This document shows, piece after piece, positions 43,547 through 53,445 of a stretch of 64,000 nt of DNA (positions are counted from its first letter, which is position 1; the number at the start of each line of letters is the position of its first letter). The notes under the pieces are model-generated. The model saw only the letters and a program-made list of their open reading frames with translations. It searched no databases and was not told where the DNA came from. The DNA comes from Chloroflexota bacterium (GTDB lineage Bacteria; Chloroflexota; Anaerolineae; Aggregatilineales; Phototrophicaceae), in contig JAPPEU010000086.1 of NCBI GenBank assembly GCA_028875245.1, positions 1-64,000 on the forward strand, read 5' to 3'. A program made the position numbers and the translations under genes.

Positions 43547-46099
43547 CTAGAGCCTCACAGCCTCGGCGTTCCAGGCGGCGGCGCCAATGCCTTCTGCCTG
43601 ACTCACGCTGATCGGCCGCTGCTCGCCCGGCTCCAGCCAGAAGCAGCTGTCGCTGCAGGAAAAGCGGTCGGAGATCGCCGGACATTCAAAGTGAACGCCG
43701 ACGGCGGGCCGGTCGCCAATGTTGCTGATCAAAACAGAATCGGCGCCGCTCGCTTCGATGGCAAGCTGCGTCGGCGGCAGGTTGAACAGGCAGCCTTGAA
43801 CTGGCGCGTAATTCAGCCAATAAAAGACGCGATCCACAATCAAGTGCTTCGGCTGCAGCGCAATCTCCGCCACGATAAACAGAGGGCAATTCCAGGTTTG
43901 GTCCGCGTCCAGGCAGAAGTCCTGCAAGCGATTGACCGGCTCGCGCGAAGCAATGCCCGCGATTGACATCTGGTCAAGCAACCGCAAATCAGCCCCGAAG
44001 GCGCGGACATTGACCAGCCAGTTCTGCTGGTCCAGGTCGCCGCGGTCGTCCAACAGATAAACCGGGAAGCTCATGGGGACGCCGACGCAGGACAGTCGGT
44101 CGAACAGAACGCAGACATGAAGCGGACGATAAGCGCCGCGCAATACATGATAAGCGATCTTCGGCGCGCCGCGCCAATCCACCGTCGCCCAGGAGGCGGC
44201 CGGGTTGTTATCCGTCAGTTTGTAATAGCAGACGCCGGTCGCTTCCGGCCAGCGCGTCCGCGCCAGCTCGAGGGTATGACGCATACCGGTCGCCTGCGCC
44301 ATCTGCATGCCGAGGATGAAATTCTTCAGCGAGTCGTTGGGGACGAAATCAGCGACATACTGCGACATGATCGCCTGCTCGCGTTTGAGATTGAAGACGG
44401 GCATATGATGCGTGAAGCCGCTGTCGCTCGCCGGCGGCCAGGCATCCAGTTCCTCGGCCGGCAGGTAACGTTCGACTGTCTCGTAATTGGGCAGCGATGC
44501 CAGGCCAAACTCGCCGATAAAACTCGCTGATAGCGAAAGGTTGTAATCAAGCGGCTGGCGCTGCCAGAAGACATGGTAGCTATGGATGCTGCCGCCCCAG
44601 GGTTCGCCGCGGTGGAAGGGGCGCGTGCCATCCAGTTCGGCGCTGTAGCGGCCCATCATGTCGATGGACTCGCCAAATGGCTCGCCGGATTCGTTGCCCC
44701 CGCCCCACATCACCAGCGACGGGTGATTGCGCAGGCGCAGCGTGTTATGGCGGACGGTTTCCTCCAGGATGTCATAGGGCTGAATGCGGTGGCTGTTCCA
44801 GGCGGTCGGCCATTCTTGCAAAACCATGATGCCGCAGCGGTCGGCCAGGTCGTAGAATTCATCGGTCTCCGGCATGCCGCTGCCCCAGGCGCGCAGCAGC
44901 TGTATATGCGAATCTCTTGCCATCTGCAGAAAGCGCTCATAGCGCGCCGCTTCAAAGCGCAGCAGCGCGTCCAGCGTGCACCAATTCGCCCCCTTGACGA
45001 ATATCGGCTTCCCGTTGACCACGAAGGTCCAGTTGTAATGCTCGGGATTGGGGCCCGCCGGCGCCGGCTGCATCTCGATCGTGCGAATGCCGAAAGTAAA
45101 ACTCGCGTGATCGGGCGCGCCCGCCTCCGGCAAGAAGGACAGCTTCAAGCGATAGAGATTCGGCTCGCCATAATCGACGGGCCACCACAGGCGCGCGTGG
45201 GGCACGGTGAATTCAAACAGTTCAATCGCGTCCCGCTCGCTGGATTGCAGATCGCAGGCGAAGTGATGCGCCTCGCCGGCGAAATTCTCCGGTTCGACGC
45301 TGCCGACCAGACGACCGCGCCAACCCGCCGACTCGCCTTTGAGCGTGAGATGCAGGCGCAGCAAGCCGGCATTGGCATCCAGCGTCGCCAGAAACGGGTC
45401 GACAATCTCGACGGTTGGCCCTGGCTTCAGCGAAACCGGCCGCCAGATGCCGAGCGTGGGCAGGTTGATATAATGCCAGCCGTAGATGTTGTTGATGACG
45501 GCGCTATCGAGCCAGCCGACATTCATGCCGGTGAAGAAGTCATTAGGTTCGCCATCGCTGATGCGCTGCGGCGCCGGATCCAGCCGGACGATCAAGGTAT
45601 TCTCGCCATCAAGCAATAACGAAGCGACATCGTAGGTCAATTCGGCGAACATGCCTTTGTGCTCGCCCAGCTTCTCGCCATTCAGCCAGATGGCGCAGGC
45701 ATCACAGATGCCGCCGAAGACCAGCCGTTCACCGCCGCCGGGCGCCGGGCGCTCGAAGGTCTTTTTCAGCCACCAGGTCTTGAAGCTTTCCGCCCGGGCG
45801 ATCTCGTCATTGCGGCCGACATAGGGGTCGGGTAGCCGGCCGGCTTGGAGCAAGGCGGTCTGGATGCTGCCCGGCACGACCGCGGACAGCGCGGCGGCCC
45901 ATGCTTCCGTGAGCCGTTCCTGTGCCTCGCCGCCTTCGATCATCTCCCAGCCCTCATTCAACGGGAGAATCGGTGATCCGGGCGGATGCTCCACGGCGCC
46001 GGCGCGCAGTTCAATGTCTCGCGCGGCGCCCGAGATGGGCGATGGACCGGGCGCGAAGGATTCGCGGTCGATTTGGTCAAGGCTTTTCGCTTCCGCCAT
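43547..46099 (-). CDS. Glycoside hydrolase family 2, beta-mannosidase-like
   Basis: An 850-residue GH2 enzyme with the order sugar-binding jelly roll (about 30-225), immunoglobulin-like domain, TIM barrel (about 345-640) and C-terminal domains. The acid/base Glu is in WGGGNESGEPFG (Glu470) and the nucleophile Glu in FIGEFGLAS (Glu530). The WCTLDALLRF and AWGSGMPETDEFYDL segments match beta-mannosidases. No signal peptide is seen, so it acts in the cytoplasm on imported oligosaccharide. ATG at 46099, with GGAG 6 bases upstream, is preferred over the longer reading to 46162. A paralogue with an extra N-terminal domain lies at 50628. Confidence 0.92.
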   Translation of the reverse strand: MAEAKSLDQIDRESFAPGPSPISGAARDIELRAGAVEHPPGSPILPLNEGWEMIEGGEAQERLTEAWAAALSAVVPGSIQTALLQAGRLPDPYVGRNDEIARAESFKTWWLKKTFERPAPGGGERLVFGGICDACAIWLNGEKLGEHKGMFAELTYDVASLLLDGENTLIVRLDPAPQRISDGEPNDFFTGMNVGWLDSAVINNIYGWHYINLPTLGIWRPVSLKPGPTVEIVDPFLATLDANAGLLRLHLTLKGESAGWRGRLVGSVEPENFAGEAHHFACDLQSSERDAIELFEFTVPHARLWWPVDYGEPNLYRLKLSFLPEAGAPDHASFTFGIRTIEMQPAPAGPNPEHYNWTFVVNGKPIFVKGANWCTLDALLRFEAARYERFLQMARDSHIQLLRAWGSGMPETDEFYDLADRCGIMVLQEWPTAWNSHRIQPYDILEETVRHNTLRLRNHPSLVMWGGGNESGEPFGESIDMMGRYSAELDGTRPFHRGEPWGGSIHSYHVFWQRQPLDYNLSLSASFIGEFGLASLPNYETVERYLPAEELDAWPPASDSGFTHHMPVFNLKREQAIMSQYVADFVPNDSLKNFILGMQMAQATGMRHTLELARTRWPEATGVCYYKLTDNNPAASWATVDWRGAPKIAYHVLRGAYRPLHVCVLFDRLSCVGVPMSFPVYLLDDRGDLDQQNWLVNVRAFGADLRLLDQMSIAGIASREPVNRLQDFCLDADQTWNCPLFIVAEIALQPKHLIVDRVFYWLNYAPVQGCLFNLPPTQLAIEASGADSVLISNIGDRPAVGVHFECPAISDRFSCSDSCFWLEPGEQRPISVSQAEGIGAAAWNAEAVRL

Positions 46100-46124
46100 T
46101 AAGCGCTCCGGTCCCGCTGGTGAA

Positions 46125-47267
46125 TCACAGCGAATAGGGGTCGGCGGCGTCGCGCAGGCCATCGCCGACGAAGTTGAACATCAGGATCGTGACAATGATG
46201 AAGACGCCCGGTATGAGCTTCCAGGGCTGATGCACGAGCGCGCCGAAATTCATCGTATCTTGCAGAAGCACGCCCCAGCTGACGCCGGGCTCCAACATGC
46301 CAATGCCTATAAAGCTCAGCGCCGTCTCGCCCAGGATCATGCCCGGTATCGCCAGTGTCAACGTCACAATCAGATGACTGGCGAAATTAGGCAGCAAGTG
46401 GCGCGTGATGATATACAGGTCGGAGCCGCCGCATAATTTGGACGCGACCACGAAATCCAGATCGCGCAGCGACAGCAGCTTGCCGCGCACGACGCGCGCG
46501 AGCCCGGTCCAGCCCACAATCGACAAGACAATCGTGATCGCGAAAAAGGTATGCTCCACGGGCCATTCACGAGGAATGGCGGCTGAGAGCACCATCCAGA
46601 GCGGCAAGGTTGGGATAGCGATCAGCAGGTCGATGATGCGTTGAATGACTTCGTCAACGATGCCGCCAAGATAACCGGAGACGCCGCCGATGAGACAGCC
46701 GAGCACGAAGCTGATGGCGACGCCGCCCAAGCCGACAAACAGCGATACGCGCGCCGCGATCACCGTGCGTGAGAATAAATCGCGGCTTACCGAGTCAGTG
46801 CCGAAGAGCGTGATATTGGCGCCCTCATCGACGCCAAAGAGATGCAGATCAAGCTTGAACAAACCCAGAATTTCGTAACGCTCGCCCCGTACGAAGAAGT
46901 GAATCGGGAATTTTTCATCTTCCTGTTCGGTATAGATTTCGCGGAATGTCTCCGGATGGAAGCTGCGTTTGCGCGCGTAGACATAGGGCCGAAACGGATT
47001 GCCGTCCAGGCCGAAGTGGATGACGCTTGGCGGCGCGTCCTTGAAGCCTTTCAGCCGGGTGTGAGCCGGGTAAGGCGCGATGAAATCGGCGAATATCGCC
47101 ATCATGTACAGCGCAAGCAGCACGGGCAAGCCCAGCCGGGCCAGCCGATGCCGCCAGAAACGCCGCCGAATCAATTTGCCGCGCGACAAATACTCGATCG
47201 CGTCATCGTCGACGCCGGCGGTCGCCAGATCCGGCAGCTGCGCATTGACCTTTTCCGGAGATTCCAT
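46125..47267 (-). CDS. ABC transporter permease, long OppC type (transporter E)
   Basis: A 380-residue permease with the same long periplasmic insertion as the transporter B protein (about residues 75-165, with FPIHFFVRGERYEILGLF and HLFGVDEGANITLFGTD). It is followed by TDSVSRDLFSRTVIAARV and further helices. The EAA loop is around SKLCGGSDLYIITRHLLPN, where Cys and Gly replace the usual Ala-Arg. The sequence ends DAADPYSL. It follows the B-type permease gene by 43 bases. Confidence 0.94.
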   Translation of the reverse strand: MESPEKVNAQLPDLATAGVDDDAIEYLSRGKLIRRRFWRHRLARLGLPVLLALYMMAIFADFIAPYPAHTRLKGFKDAPPSVIHFGLDGNPFRPYVYARKRSFHPETFREIYTEQEDEKFPIHFFVRGERYEILGLFKLDLHLFGVDEGANITLFGTDSVSRDLFSRTVIAARVSLFVGLGGVAISFVLGCLIGGVSGYLGGIVDEVIQRIIDLLIAIPTLPLWMVLSAAIPREWPVEHTFFAITIVLSIVGWTGLARVVRGKLLSLRDLDFVVASKLCGGSDLYIITRHLLPNFASHLIVTLTLAIPGMILGETALSFIGIGMLEPGVSWGVLLQDTMNFGALVHQPWKLIPGVFIIVTILMFNFVGDGLRDAADPYSL

Positions 47268-47310
47268 TGGCTAATCCAAAACCCGCCTTGGCCCCAGGTT
47301 CCGCCGCCGC

Positions 47311-48315
47311 TCAGTCATAGCGAATCCGCGGATCGAGCCATACCAGCGCAATATCAGAAATCAGGGTGCCGATGAGCGTCAAAGCGCTGAGGATCATGAT
47401 GATGCTGCCGGCCAGGTACATATCCTGGCGCAGGACGGCCGTCAAAAGCACCGGACCAATCGTTTGCAGGTTGAGGATGATGGACACCAGCGCTTCCCCG
47501 CCGACCATCGCCGGCAGCAGCCAGCCGATCGTGCTGAAGATGGGGTTGAAAGCGATGCGCACCGGATACTTCCAGAGCAGGCGCCTCTCGCTCAGCCCCT
47601 TGGCCCGCGCCGTGACCACGTACTGCTTGTTCAGCTCATCGAGCAAGTTGGCGCGCATCACGCGAATCAAACCGGCCGTGCCCGCCGTCGCCAGCACCAG
47701 GACCGGCACCCAGACATTCTTCAACATGTCGATCACCTTGGCGATGGACCAGGGCGCGTGCTTGAATTCCAGCGAAAACAGCCCGGTGACCGCATGCCCG
47801 GTTTGGGCGAAGACGATCCACATGATGATGATGGCGAAGAGAAAATTGGGGATTGCCAGCCCGATAAAGCCGATGAAGATCGACAGATAATCCATCAGCG
47901 AATACTGGTGCGTCGCCGAATAGATGCCGATTGGGATGGCGACCGCCCAGACGACGATCGTCGAGACGATGGATATGATCATCGTCGCCGGCAGGCGCTC
48001 CATGATAATGTCGGACACCGGCTTGTTTTCGTAGCTGCTGCCATAAGAGCCGAAGGAGCGCCCCAAATCGCCATGGACGATGAAATTGCGCATCCAGCGG
48101 AAGTACTGCGTGTACAGCGGCTTGCCCAAGCCATAGCGCTGCTCGAGGCGCGCGATCTCGGCCTCGTCAACGACCAGGCCCTGGCTTTCCAGCCGCAAGA
48201 CATAGGTGCTCAAATAATCGCCGGGGGGGAGCTGGATGATGACGAAGGAGATCATCGACAGCAATATCAGCATGGGAATGAGGATAAAAATCCGGCGAAC
48301 AATTATACTTAGCAT
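47311..48315 (-). CDS. ABC transporter permease, OppB type (transporter E)
   Basis: A 334-residue permease. The first helix is at about residues 9-30 with the PPGD motif near 31, then EQRYGLGKPLYTQYFRW near 58. The EAA loop is near 232 (ARAKGLSERRLLWKYPVR), and the sequence ends DPRIRYD. It is the first gene of the minus-strand part of transporter E. Its binding protein is transcribed in the opposite direction from a shared 222-base intergenic region. Confidence 0.94.
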   Translation of the reverse strand: MLSIIVRRIFILIPMLILLSMISFVIIQLPPGDYLSTYVLRLESQGLVVDEAEIARLEQRYGLGKPLYTQYFRWMRNFIVHGDLGRSFGSYGSSYENKPVSDIIMERLPATMIISIVSTIVVWAVAIPIGIYSATHQYSLMDYLSIFIGFIGLAIPNFLFAIIIMWIVFAQTGHAVTGLFSLEFKHAPWSIAKVIDMLKNVWVPVLVLATAGTAGLIRVMRANLLDELNKQYVVTARAKGLSERRLLWKYPVRIAFNPIFSTIGWLLPAMVGGEALVSIILNLQTIGPVLLTAVLRQDMYLAGSIIMILSALTLIGTLISDIALVWLDPRIRYD

Positions 48316-48421
48316 CTAATTCTCCGGGCTGATGGCTCGCAAACGGCCTCAGACCAACCGCCGCAATAGTTAATTTCACCTCGGCGAGAAAACAAAGCCA
48401 AACTTAGCGCCGATACTATAT

Positions 48422-48450
48422 TTGACTTGCCGCGTACGATACAGGATAAT
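48422..48450 (+). promoter_or_regulatory. Strong sigma-70 type promoter of the transporter E binding protein gene
   Basis: TTGACT at 48422-48427 and GATAAT at 48445-48450 are separated by exactly 17 bases, each one base from consensus. The start codon lies at 48538 behind AGGAG, giving a leader of about 80 bases. It is the clearest promoter in the window. Confidence 0.72.
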
Positions 48451-48537
48451 AGCACACATGATTCGCAAAGGCACATTTGCGGGTCGGATGCGTTATCTTA
48501 TTTTAAGCGAACAGAGTTTCTGTTGAAGGAGAAGAAA

Positions 48538-50415
48538 ATGTTAATCCCATTTCGCAAACTGCTGCTCCTGTTGATCGCCAGCGCGCTGATCATCGGCCCG
48601 GGCGCGCTCATTGGCGGCGCGCAGGATTGCATGTACAACGAGGCGCCGATGCTGGCCGAGATGGTCGCCGCCGGCGATTTGCCGGGCGTCTGCGACCGCC
48701 TGCCGGATAATCCGTTGGTCGTCGCGAGCGGCGTCTATCTGCCGGAGTCAATCATCGTGCCGGAGGTCGGCCAGTATGGCGGTGAACTGCTCATGACCTG
48801 GCAGAACAACGTGGCCATGAAGGAGACGCTGTTCAACACCCTGAACCGGGACGACAACACGATCGCGCCGAATATCATCGAAGAATTCATCATCAGCGAC
48901 GATGCAAGCGAATACACCTTCAAGCTGCGCGCCGGGCACAAATGGTCGGATGGCGCTCCGGTGACCACTGAAGATGTGCGCTTCGCCTATGAAGATGTGC
49001 TGAGCAATGCGGAGCTGCGCCCCTCGGTACCGACCTATTTGAAGAGCGGCAACCTGCCCGACGGCGCCCCGGCAACGCTGACGATCGTGGATGACACCAC
49101 CTTCAAATTCAGCTTTGACGGAGCCTATCCCGGTTTCGCCGCCAGCCTGGTCTCCCTGGGCACCGGTTATCTGGACATCATCAAGCCGGCGCATTTCCTG
49201 GCGCAATTCCATAGCGGCTACGGCGATGCCGACGAGATCGCCGCCATGGTCGAAGAAGGCGGCCTGGAAAGCTGGGTCGAAGTCTTCAACGCCAAGGATG
49301 TATCCGGCTGGTGCGAGAATTGCCCGCAAGCCATCGGCTTCCCGCAGTTGGGGCCCTGGGTCCGCGTCGAAGGCCCGGAAGAAGAAGTGGTGACGAGCCG
49401 CAATCCCTACTACTTTGCGGTTGATGCGGACGGCAACCAACTGCCCTATCTTGACGGGCGCCGCGCCGTCATCAACCAATGGGGCATCATGGAAACGGCT
49501 GAATTGATGATGTTCGCCGGCGACGTGCACTACTTCTGGACGACCAGCCTGGCGAACTTGCCGCTCTTCATCGAAAACGAAGAGAACGGCAATTACACCA
49601 CGCACGTCTATCCCAACAAAGACTCGCGCATGTTCCACCTCAATCTGACCTTCGCCGACGAAACCTGGCGCGAAGTCACCTGGGACGCGCGCTTCCGCAA
49701 CGCCGTGATGCTGGCCTTTGACAGCGAAGAGCTGATCAATGCCATATATTATGGCCAGGCCAGCCTGCCGACGATCGCGCCCAGCGATTACGATGTCGAC
49801 GGCGCCAACGCGCTGCTGGACGAGATGGGCATGACCGAGCGCGATGCTGATGGCTATCGCCTGTCGCCCAGTGGCGCGCCCTTCTCGATCATGATTGAAG
49901 TTGGCGCTGGCGGCGGCGATTACTCCGACCCCGCGCCTTTCTTCGTCGATTACCTGGGCGATATCGGCGTCAAGGCCGACTTCCGCAATATCGACAGCGC
50001 CTTGCTCGGCGAACGCCGCGCCTCGAACGAGATGCAAGCCGGGATCAATTGGAACACGGCGCCGCTCTTTGCCGCGCACACCTTCCCGGATTACATTCCG
50101 AACAACAATTGGGGTCCGCTCTGGGGCCAATGGTATGCCGATAATTCAACGGGTGAAGAACCGCCCGATTGGATCAAAGATCTTTATGCGGTCCATGAAG
50201 ATCTGATCAGCCACCCGCCCGGCAGCGACGGCTTCATCGCCGCCTCCGCCGCTCGCGACGCCTGGCTCTATGACAACGTGCCCTTCTTCACCCATATAGA
50301 GCAGCCCGGCATCGTGCACATGTGGTCCAATTGCCTGGCCAACGTGCCCGATGGACCGTTCCATCACGGCTCCTGGTCAAGCCACAGGCTGATCTACTTC
50401 ACGGACGCTTGCTAG
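48538..50415 (+). CDS. ABC transporter substrate-binding protein, long family 5 type (transporter E)
   Basis: A 625-residue secreted binding protein. The signal peptide covers about residues 1-28 (KLLLLLIASALIIGPGALIGGAQ). The mature start MYNEAPMLAEMVAAGDL and LPDNPLVV closely match the transporter B protein. ATG at 48538, with AGGAG 6 bases upstream, is preferred; the longer reading from 48427 begins inside the promoter. The segment YTFKLRAGHKWSDGAPV near residue 125 is typical of family 5. With two GH2 beta-mannosidase-like enzymes on either side, a manno-oligosaccharide cargo is likely but inferred. Confidence 0.93.
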   Translation: MLIPFRKLLLLLIASALIIGPGALIGGAQDCMYNEAPMLAEMVAAGDLPGVCDRLPDNPLVVASGVYLPESIIVPEVGQYGGELLMTWQNNVAMKETLFNTLNRDDNTIAPNIIEEFIISDDASEYTFKLRAGHKWSDGAPVTTEDVRFAYEDVLSNAELRPSVPTYLKSGNLPDGAPATLTIVDDTTFKFSFDGAYPGFAASLVSLGTGYLDIIKPAHFLAQFHSGYGDADEIAAMVEEGGLESWVEVFNAKDVSGWCENCPQAIGFPQLGPWVRVEGPEEEVVTSRNPYYFAVDADGNQLPYLDGRRAVINQWGIMETAELMMFAGDVHYFWTTSLANLPLFIENEENGNYTTHVYPNKDSRMFHLNLTFADETWREVTWDARFRNAVMLAFDSEELINAIYYGQASLPTIAPSDYDVDGANALLDEMGMTERDADGYRLSPSGAPFSIMIEVGAGGGDYSDPAPFFVDYLGDIGVKADFRNIDSALLGERRASNEMQAGINWNTAPLFAAHTFPDYIPNNNWGPLWGQWYADNSTGEEPPDWIKDLYAVHEDLISHPPGSDGFIAASAARDAWLYDNVPFFTHIEQPGIVHMWSNCLANVPDGPFHHGSWSSHRLIYFTDAC

Positions 50416-50443
50416 GCAAGGGCGGCATTGGCTAAGTGATTTG

Positions 50444-50469
50444 GAGGGCTGAATATTGTTTCAGCCCTC
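50444..50469 (+). terminator. Hairpin after the transporter E binding protein gene
   Basis: GAGGGCTGAA at 50444-50453 pairs perfectly with TTCAGCCCTC at 50460-50469 around a 6-base loop, 29 bases after the stop codon. The following TCGTTCATG is only weakly T-rich. It could end or slow transcription before the second GH2 gene. Confidence 0.6.
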
Positions 50470-50477
50470 TCGTTCAT

Positions 50478-50603
50478 GTAGGTCCAAGTTAATCGCGTGA
50501 AATTGTAATCTATAGTGTTGGCGCGAGCGGGCGAGTCACCGCCTCGCCCCTACAACCTTCCGACTGTTTTCGCACTCTTGCTGCAGCTGTCGACATTGTT
50601 AAA
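50478..50603 (+). repeat. Degenerate copy of the family 1 MITE-like element
   Basis: It starts with GTAGGTCCAAGTTA, 10 of 11 bases of the terminal repeat seen at 56491, followed by AATCTATAG and the family core GGGCGAGTCACCGCCTCGCC then CCTACAACC at 50529-50556. The right end is degenerate. It occupies the gap before the second GH2 gene. Confidence 0.55.
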
Positions 50604-50627
50604 TTGGCATCATCTGGAATGGAAAAC

Positions 50628-53369
50628 ATGACGTTCACCCGTGACTCAACCCTCGCCGAGGTCATCGCGTCCGCCAAAGGGCGGGCCGTTCTCGTGACGC
50701 ATGTCCCCGAACTGCTGGAAAGCTCGCACGCGCTGCGGAACCCGGATCAAAGGCTTGCCGACCTGCCCTATCATTGGCGGTCTCGGCTGCCGGCGCTGCT
50801 GCGAGACTTGAACCGCCCGGCCCAAGCTGTTTGGCCCGAAGACGCCGAGCAGCTTTCCATGGATGAACTGGACCGCCAAGCCTTCGCGCCCCGCTTCACG
50901 CCCTGGGATAGCGAGCCGGAGGAGGTTGCGCTCAGCGCTGAAGCGGTCAGCCATCCGGCCGGCGCGCCGCATCTGTCGCTGGATGGCGAATGGCAGCTGG
51001 CGGAGGGCGGCAAGCTCTCAGAAAGACTGAACGGGGACTGGGACGATGCGATACCGGCGCGGGTCCCCGGCAGCGTGCACAGCGCCTTGGTCGACGCCGG
51101 GCGCATCCCGGAAACCACTTTCGGCCGCAACCAGGAAATCGCCCGTCAAGAGAGTTTTAAGACCTGGTGGATGCGCTGTGAATTCGCGCGTCCGGCGGAT
51201 ATGGTCGGCGAACAGCTCATGTTCGGCGGCGTCGCCAATCGCTGCACCGCCTGGCTGAACGGGCGCATGCTGGGCGGCCACGAGGGCATGTTCGGCGGTC
51301 CCGATTTTGATATCGCCGGCAAGCTGGGTGAGCGCAACACCTTGATCCTTCGGCTCGATCCGGTTCCCTTTGAGATTGACAAGGGACGCGCCTTCAATCC
51401 CGATAGCAACGACAGTTGGAAACGCACGGTCGTCTTCAACAACGTCTACGGCTGGCATTATTCCAACCTGCAGTCCCTGGGCATCTGGCGCTCCGTGCGG
51501 ATCCAGGGGCAAGCGACTGTCGCCTTGGTCAACCCCTTCATGCGCGCCGTCGACGCGCAAGCCGGCATCGCCGAACTGGCGCTGCAATTCGAGGGGCCCG
51601 CCGCCGGCTGGGGCGGGACACTCAAGGCGACGATCGCGCCGGAAAACTTCGAGGGACGGGCATATTCATTCTCGAAACGCATCGAATCAAGCGCGGCAAA
51701 TCTCAAGCGAAATCTGCGCTTTCAGATACCCGAGCCCAAAGTCTGGTGGCCGGTGGATATGGGCGATCAGCCTTTGTACCAGGTCACGCTCTCGTTCACG
51801 CCGGAGGCTGGCGGCGCCGCTGACGCGCACAGCTTCAACTTTGGCTTGCGCACAATCGAGATGGCGCCGCAGCCGGGCGGCCCGCGGCCGGACCGCTACA
51901 ACTGGACCTTCATCGTCAATGGGGTGCCGATGTTCATCAAGGGCACAAACTGGTGCACGTTGGACGCCAGCCTCGATTTCTCGCGCGAGCGCTATGAACG
52001 TTTCATCAAACTGGCGGCGATGCAGCATGTGCAGATGTTCCGCCCCTGGGGCAGCGGCATGCCGGAAACGGATGACTACTACGATCTCTGCGACCGCTAC
52101 GGCATCTTGAACATGCAGGAATGGCCGACCGCCTGGAACAGCCATGTGACGCAGCCCTACGATATGCTGGAAGAGACCGTGCGGCGCAATACGCTGCGCC
52201 TCCGCAATCATCCATCGCTGGCCATGTACGGCGCCGGCAACGAATCCGGCGAGCCCTTCGGCCCCGCCATCGACATGATGGGCCGCCTGAGCATTGAGCT
52301 TGACGACACCCGTCCTTTTCATCGCGCCGAGCCCTGGGGCGGCAGCACACATGACTACGGCACCTATTGGGGGCGCCAAAACCTCGATCACAGCCTGAAT
52401 ATGACCTCGGTGTTCTGGGGCGAGTTTGGCATGGCTTGCAGCCCGGTCTACGAGTCTGTGATGCGCTACCTGCCGGAGGCGGAGAAGGACCGCTGGCCGC
52501 CGCTTGAGAACGGCGCCTTCGCTTATCACACGCCGATTTTCGATACTTACGATGATGTCTCCCGCCTCAAGCAGAACGCCGGTTACTTCGTGCCGCAGGA
52601 TTGCACGCTGGAGCAGTACACGGTTGGCTCGCAGCTATCGCAGGCGGTCGGCATCCGGCATACGCTGGAGTTGGCGCGCTGCCGCTGGCCGCACAGCAGC
52701 GGCGCCCTCTACTACAAAATGACGGACAATTTTCCGGCCGCCTCTTGGGCTTGCATCGATTGGTACGGCGCGCCCAAAATCGGCCACTACTTCTTCCAGG
52801 ACGCCTTCGCGCCGCTGCATGCCTGTGTTCTCTTTTCCAGCGTGAACAATGTCGGCATTCCCCTGTCGCTGCCGGTTTTCCTGCTGGACGACGCCGACGC
52901 GCTCTCGGCTTCCAACTGGCAGGTCGCCACGCGCGCCTACAATGGCGACTTGCAGCTGATCAAAGGCGCTGAATACGCCGGTTGTGGGCGCATAAACAGC
53001 CCGCTGAAGCTCGGCGAATTCACGCTGACATTCGAAGAGACCGATACCGTTCCGCTATTTGTGGTGTCGGAAGTGCGGAAGGACGGCGAATTGGCCGATC
53101 GCACTTTCTACTTCGTGAACTTCGAGCCAGTCAAAGGCAGCCTGTTCCAATTGCCAAGGACGGAGTTGGCCTTCGAGTTTCAGGGAAACCGCGCCGCCGT
53201 CAGCAACATCGGCGCCTTGCCGGCCGCCGCGGTCGATGTCTCGCGACCGGGGCGCCTGGACAGCTTCACCGTCTCGGACAATTACTTCTGGCTTGAGGCC
53301 GGCGAGACGATGACCGTGGAAGTCAGCGATGTTGACGAACTGGTTGTCAGCGCTTGGAACGCAGGATAG
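50628..53369 (+). CDS. Glycoside hydrolase family 2, beta-mannosidase-like, with N-terminal helical domain
   Basis: A GH2 enzyme of about 913 residues, paralogous to the one at 43547-46099. The acid/base Glu is in YGAGNESGEPFG (about 539) and the nucleophile Glu in FWGEFGMAC (about 599). WCTLDASLDF and PWGSGMPETDDYYDL are conserved. It differs by about 65 extra N-terminal residues (FTRDSTLAEVIASAKGRAVL and a helical run to LLRDLNRP), a type of small helical module seen appended to sugar enzymes. Starts at TTG 50604 or ATG 50619 are also possible. No signal peptide is seen. It lies downstream of the binding protein gene and may be co-transcribed past the hairpin. Confidence 0.9.
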   Translation: MTFTRDSTLAEVIASAKGRAVLVTHVPELLESSHALRNPDQRLADLPYHWRSRLPALLRDLNRPAQAVWPEDAEQLSMDELDRQAFAPRFTPWDSEPEEVALSAEAVSHPAGAPHLSLDGEWQLAEGGKLSERLNGDWDDAIPARVPGSVHSALVDAGRIPETTFGRNQEIARQESFKTWWMRCEFARPADMVGEQLMFGGVANRCTAWLNGRMLGGHEGMFGGPDFDIAGKLGERNTLILRLDPVPFEIDKGRAFNPDSNDSWKRTVVFNNVYGWHYSNLQSLGIWRSVRIQGQATVALVNPFMRAVDAQAGIAELALQFEGPAAGWGGTLKATIAPENFEGRAYSFSKRIESSAANLKRNLRFQIPEPKVWWPVDMGDQPLYQVTLSFTPEAGGAADAHSFNFGLRTIEMAPQPGGPRPDRYNWTFIVNGVPMFIKGTNWCTLDASLDFSRERYERFIKLAAMQHVQMFRPWGSGMPETDDYYDLCDRYGILNMQEWPTAWNSHVTQPYDMLEETVRRNTLRLRNHPSLAMYGAGNESGEPFGPAIDMMGRLSIELDDTRPFHRAEPWGGSTHDYGTYWGRQNLDHSLNMTSVFWGEFGMACSPVYESVMRYLPEAEKDRWPPLENGAFAYHTPIFDTYDDVSRLKQNAGYFVPQDCTLEQYTVGSQLSQAVGIRHTLELARCRWPHSSGALYYKMTDNFPAASWACIDWYGAPKIGHYFFQDAFAPLHACVLFSSVNNVGIPLSLPVFLLDDADALSASNWQVATRAYNGDLQLIKGAEYAGCGRINSPLKLGEFTLTFEETDTVPLFVVSEVRKDGELADRTFYFVNFEPVKGSLFQLPRTELAFEFQGNRAAVSNIGALPAAAVDVSRPGRLDSFTVSDNYFWLEAGETMTVEVSDVDELVVSAWNAG

Positions 53370-53445
53370 GCGAAATGCCCGTTTGAAGCAATTGCGTTGC
53401 ATATTTGCTGGTGCAAACTAGCCGATTGCGGCGGCTGTCGCGGCC

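Noticed and set aside
48748-50130. A 460-codon open frame on the minus strand
   Set aside because: It is antisense to the transporter E binding protein, with low-complexity composition and no motif or ribosome site.
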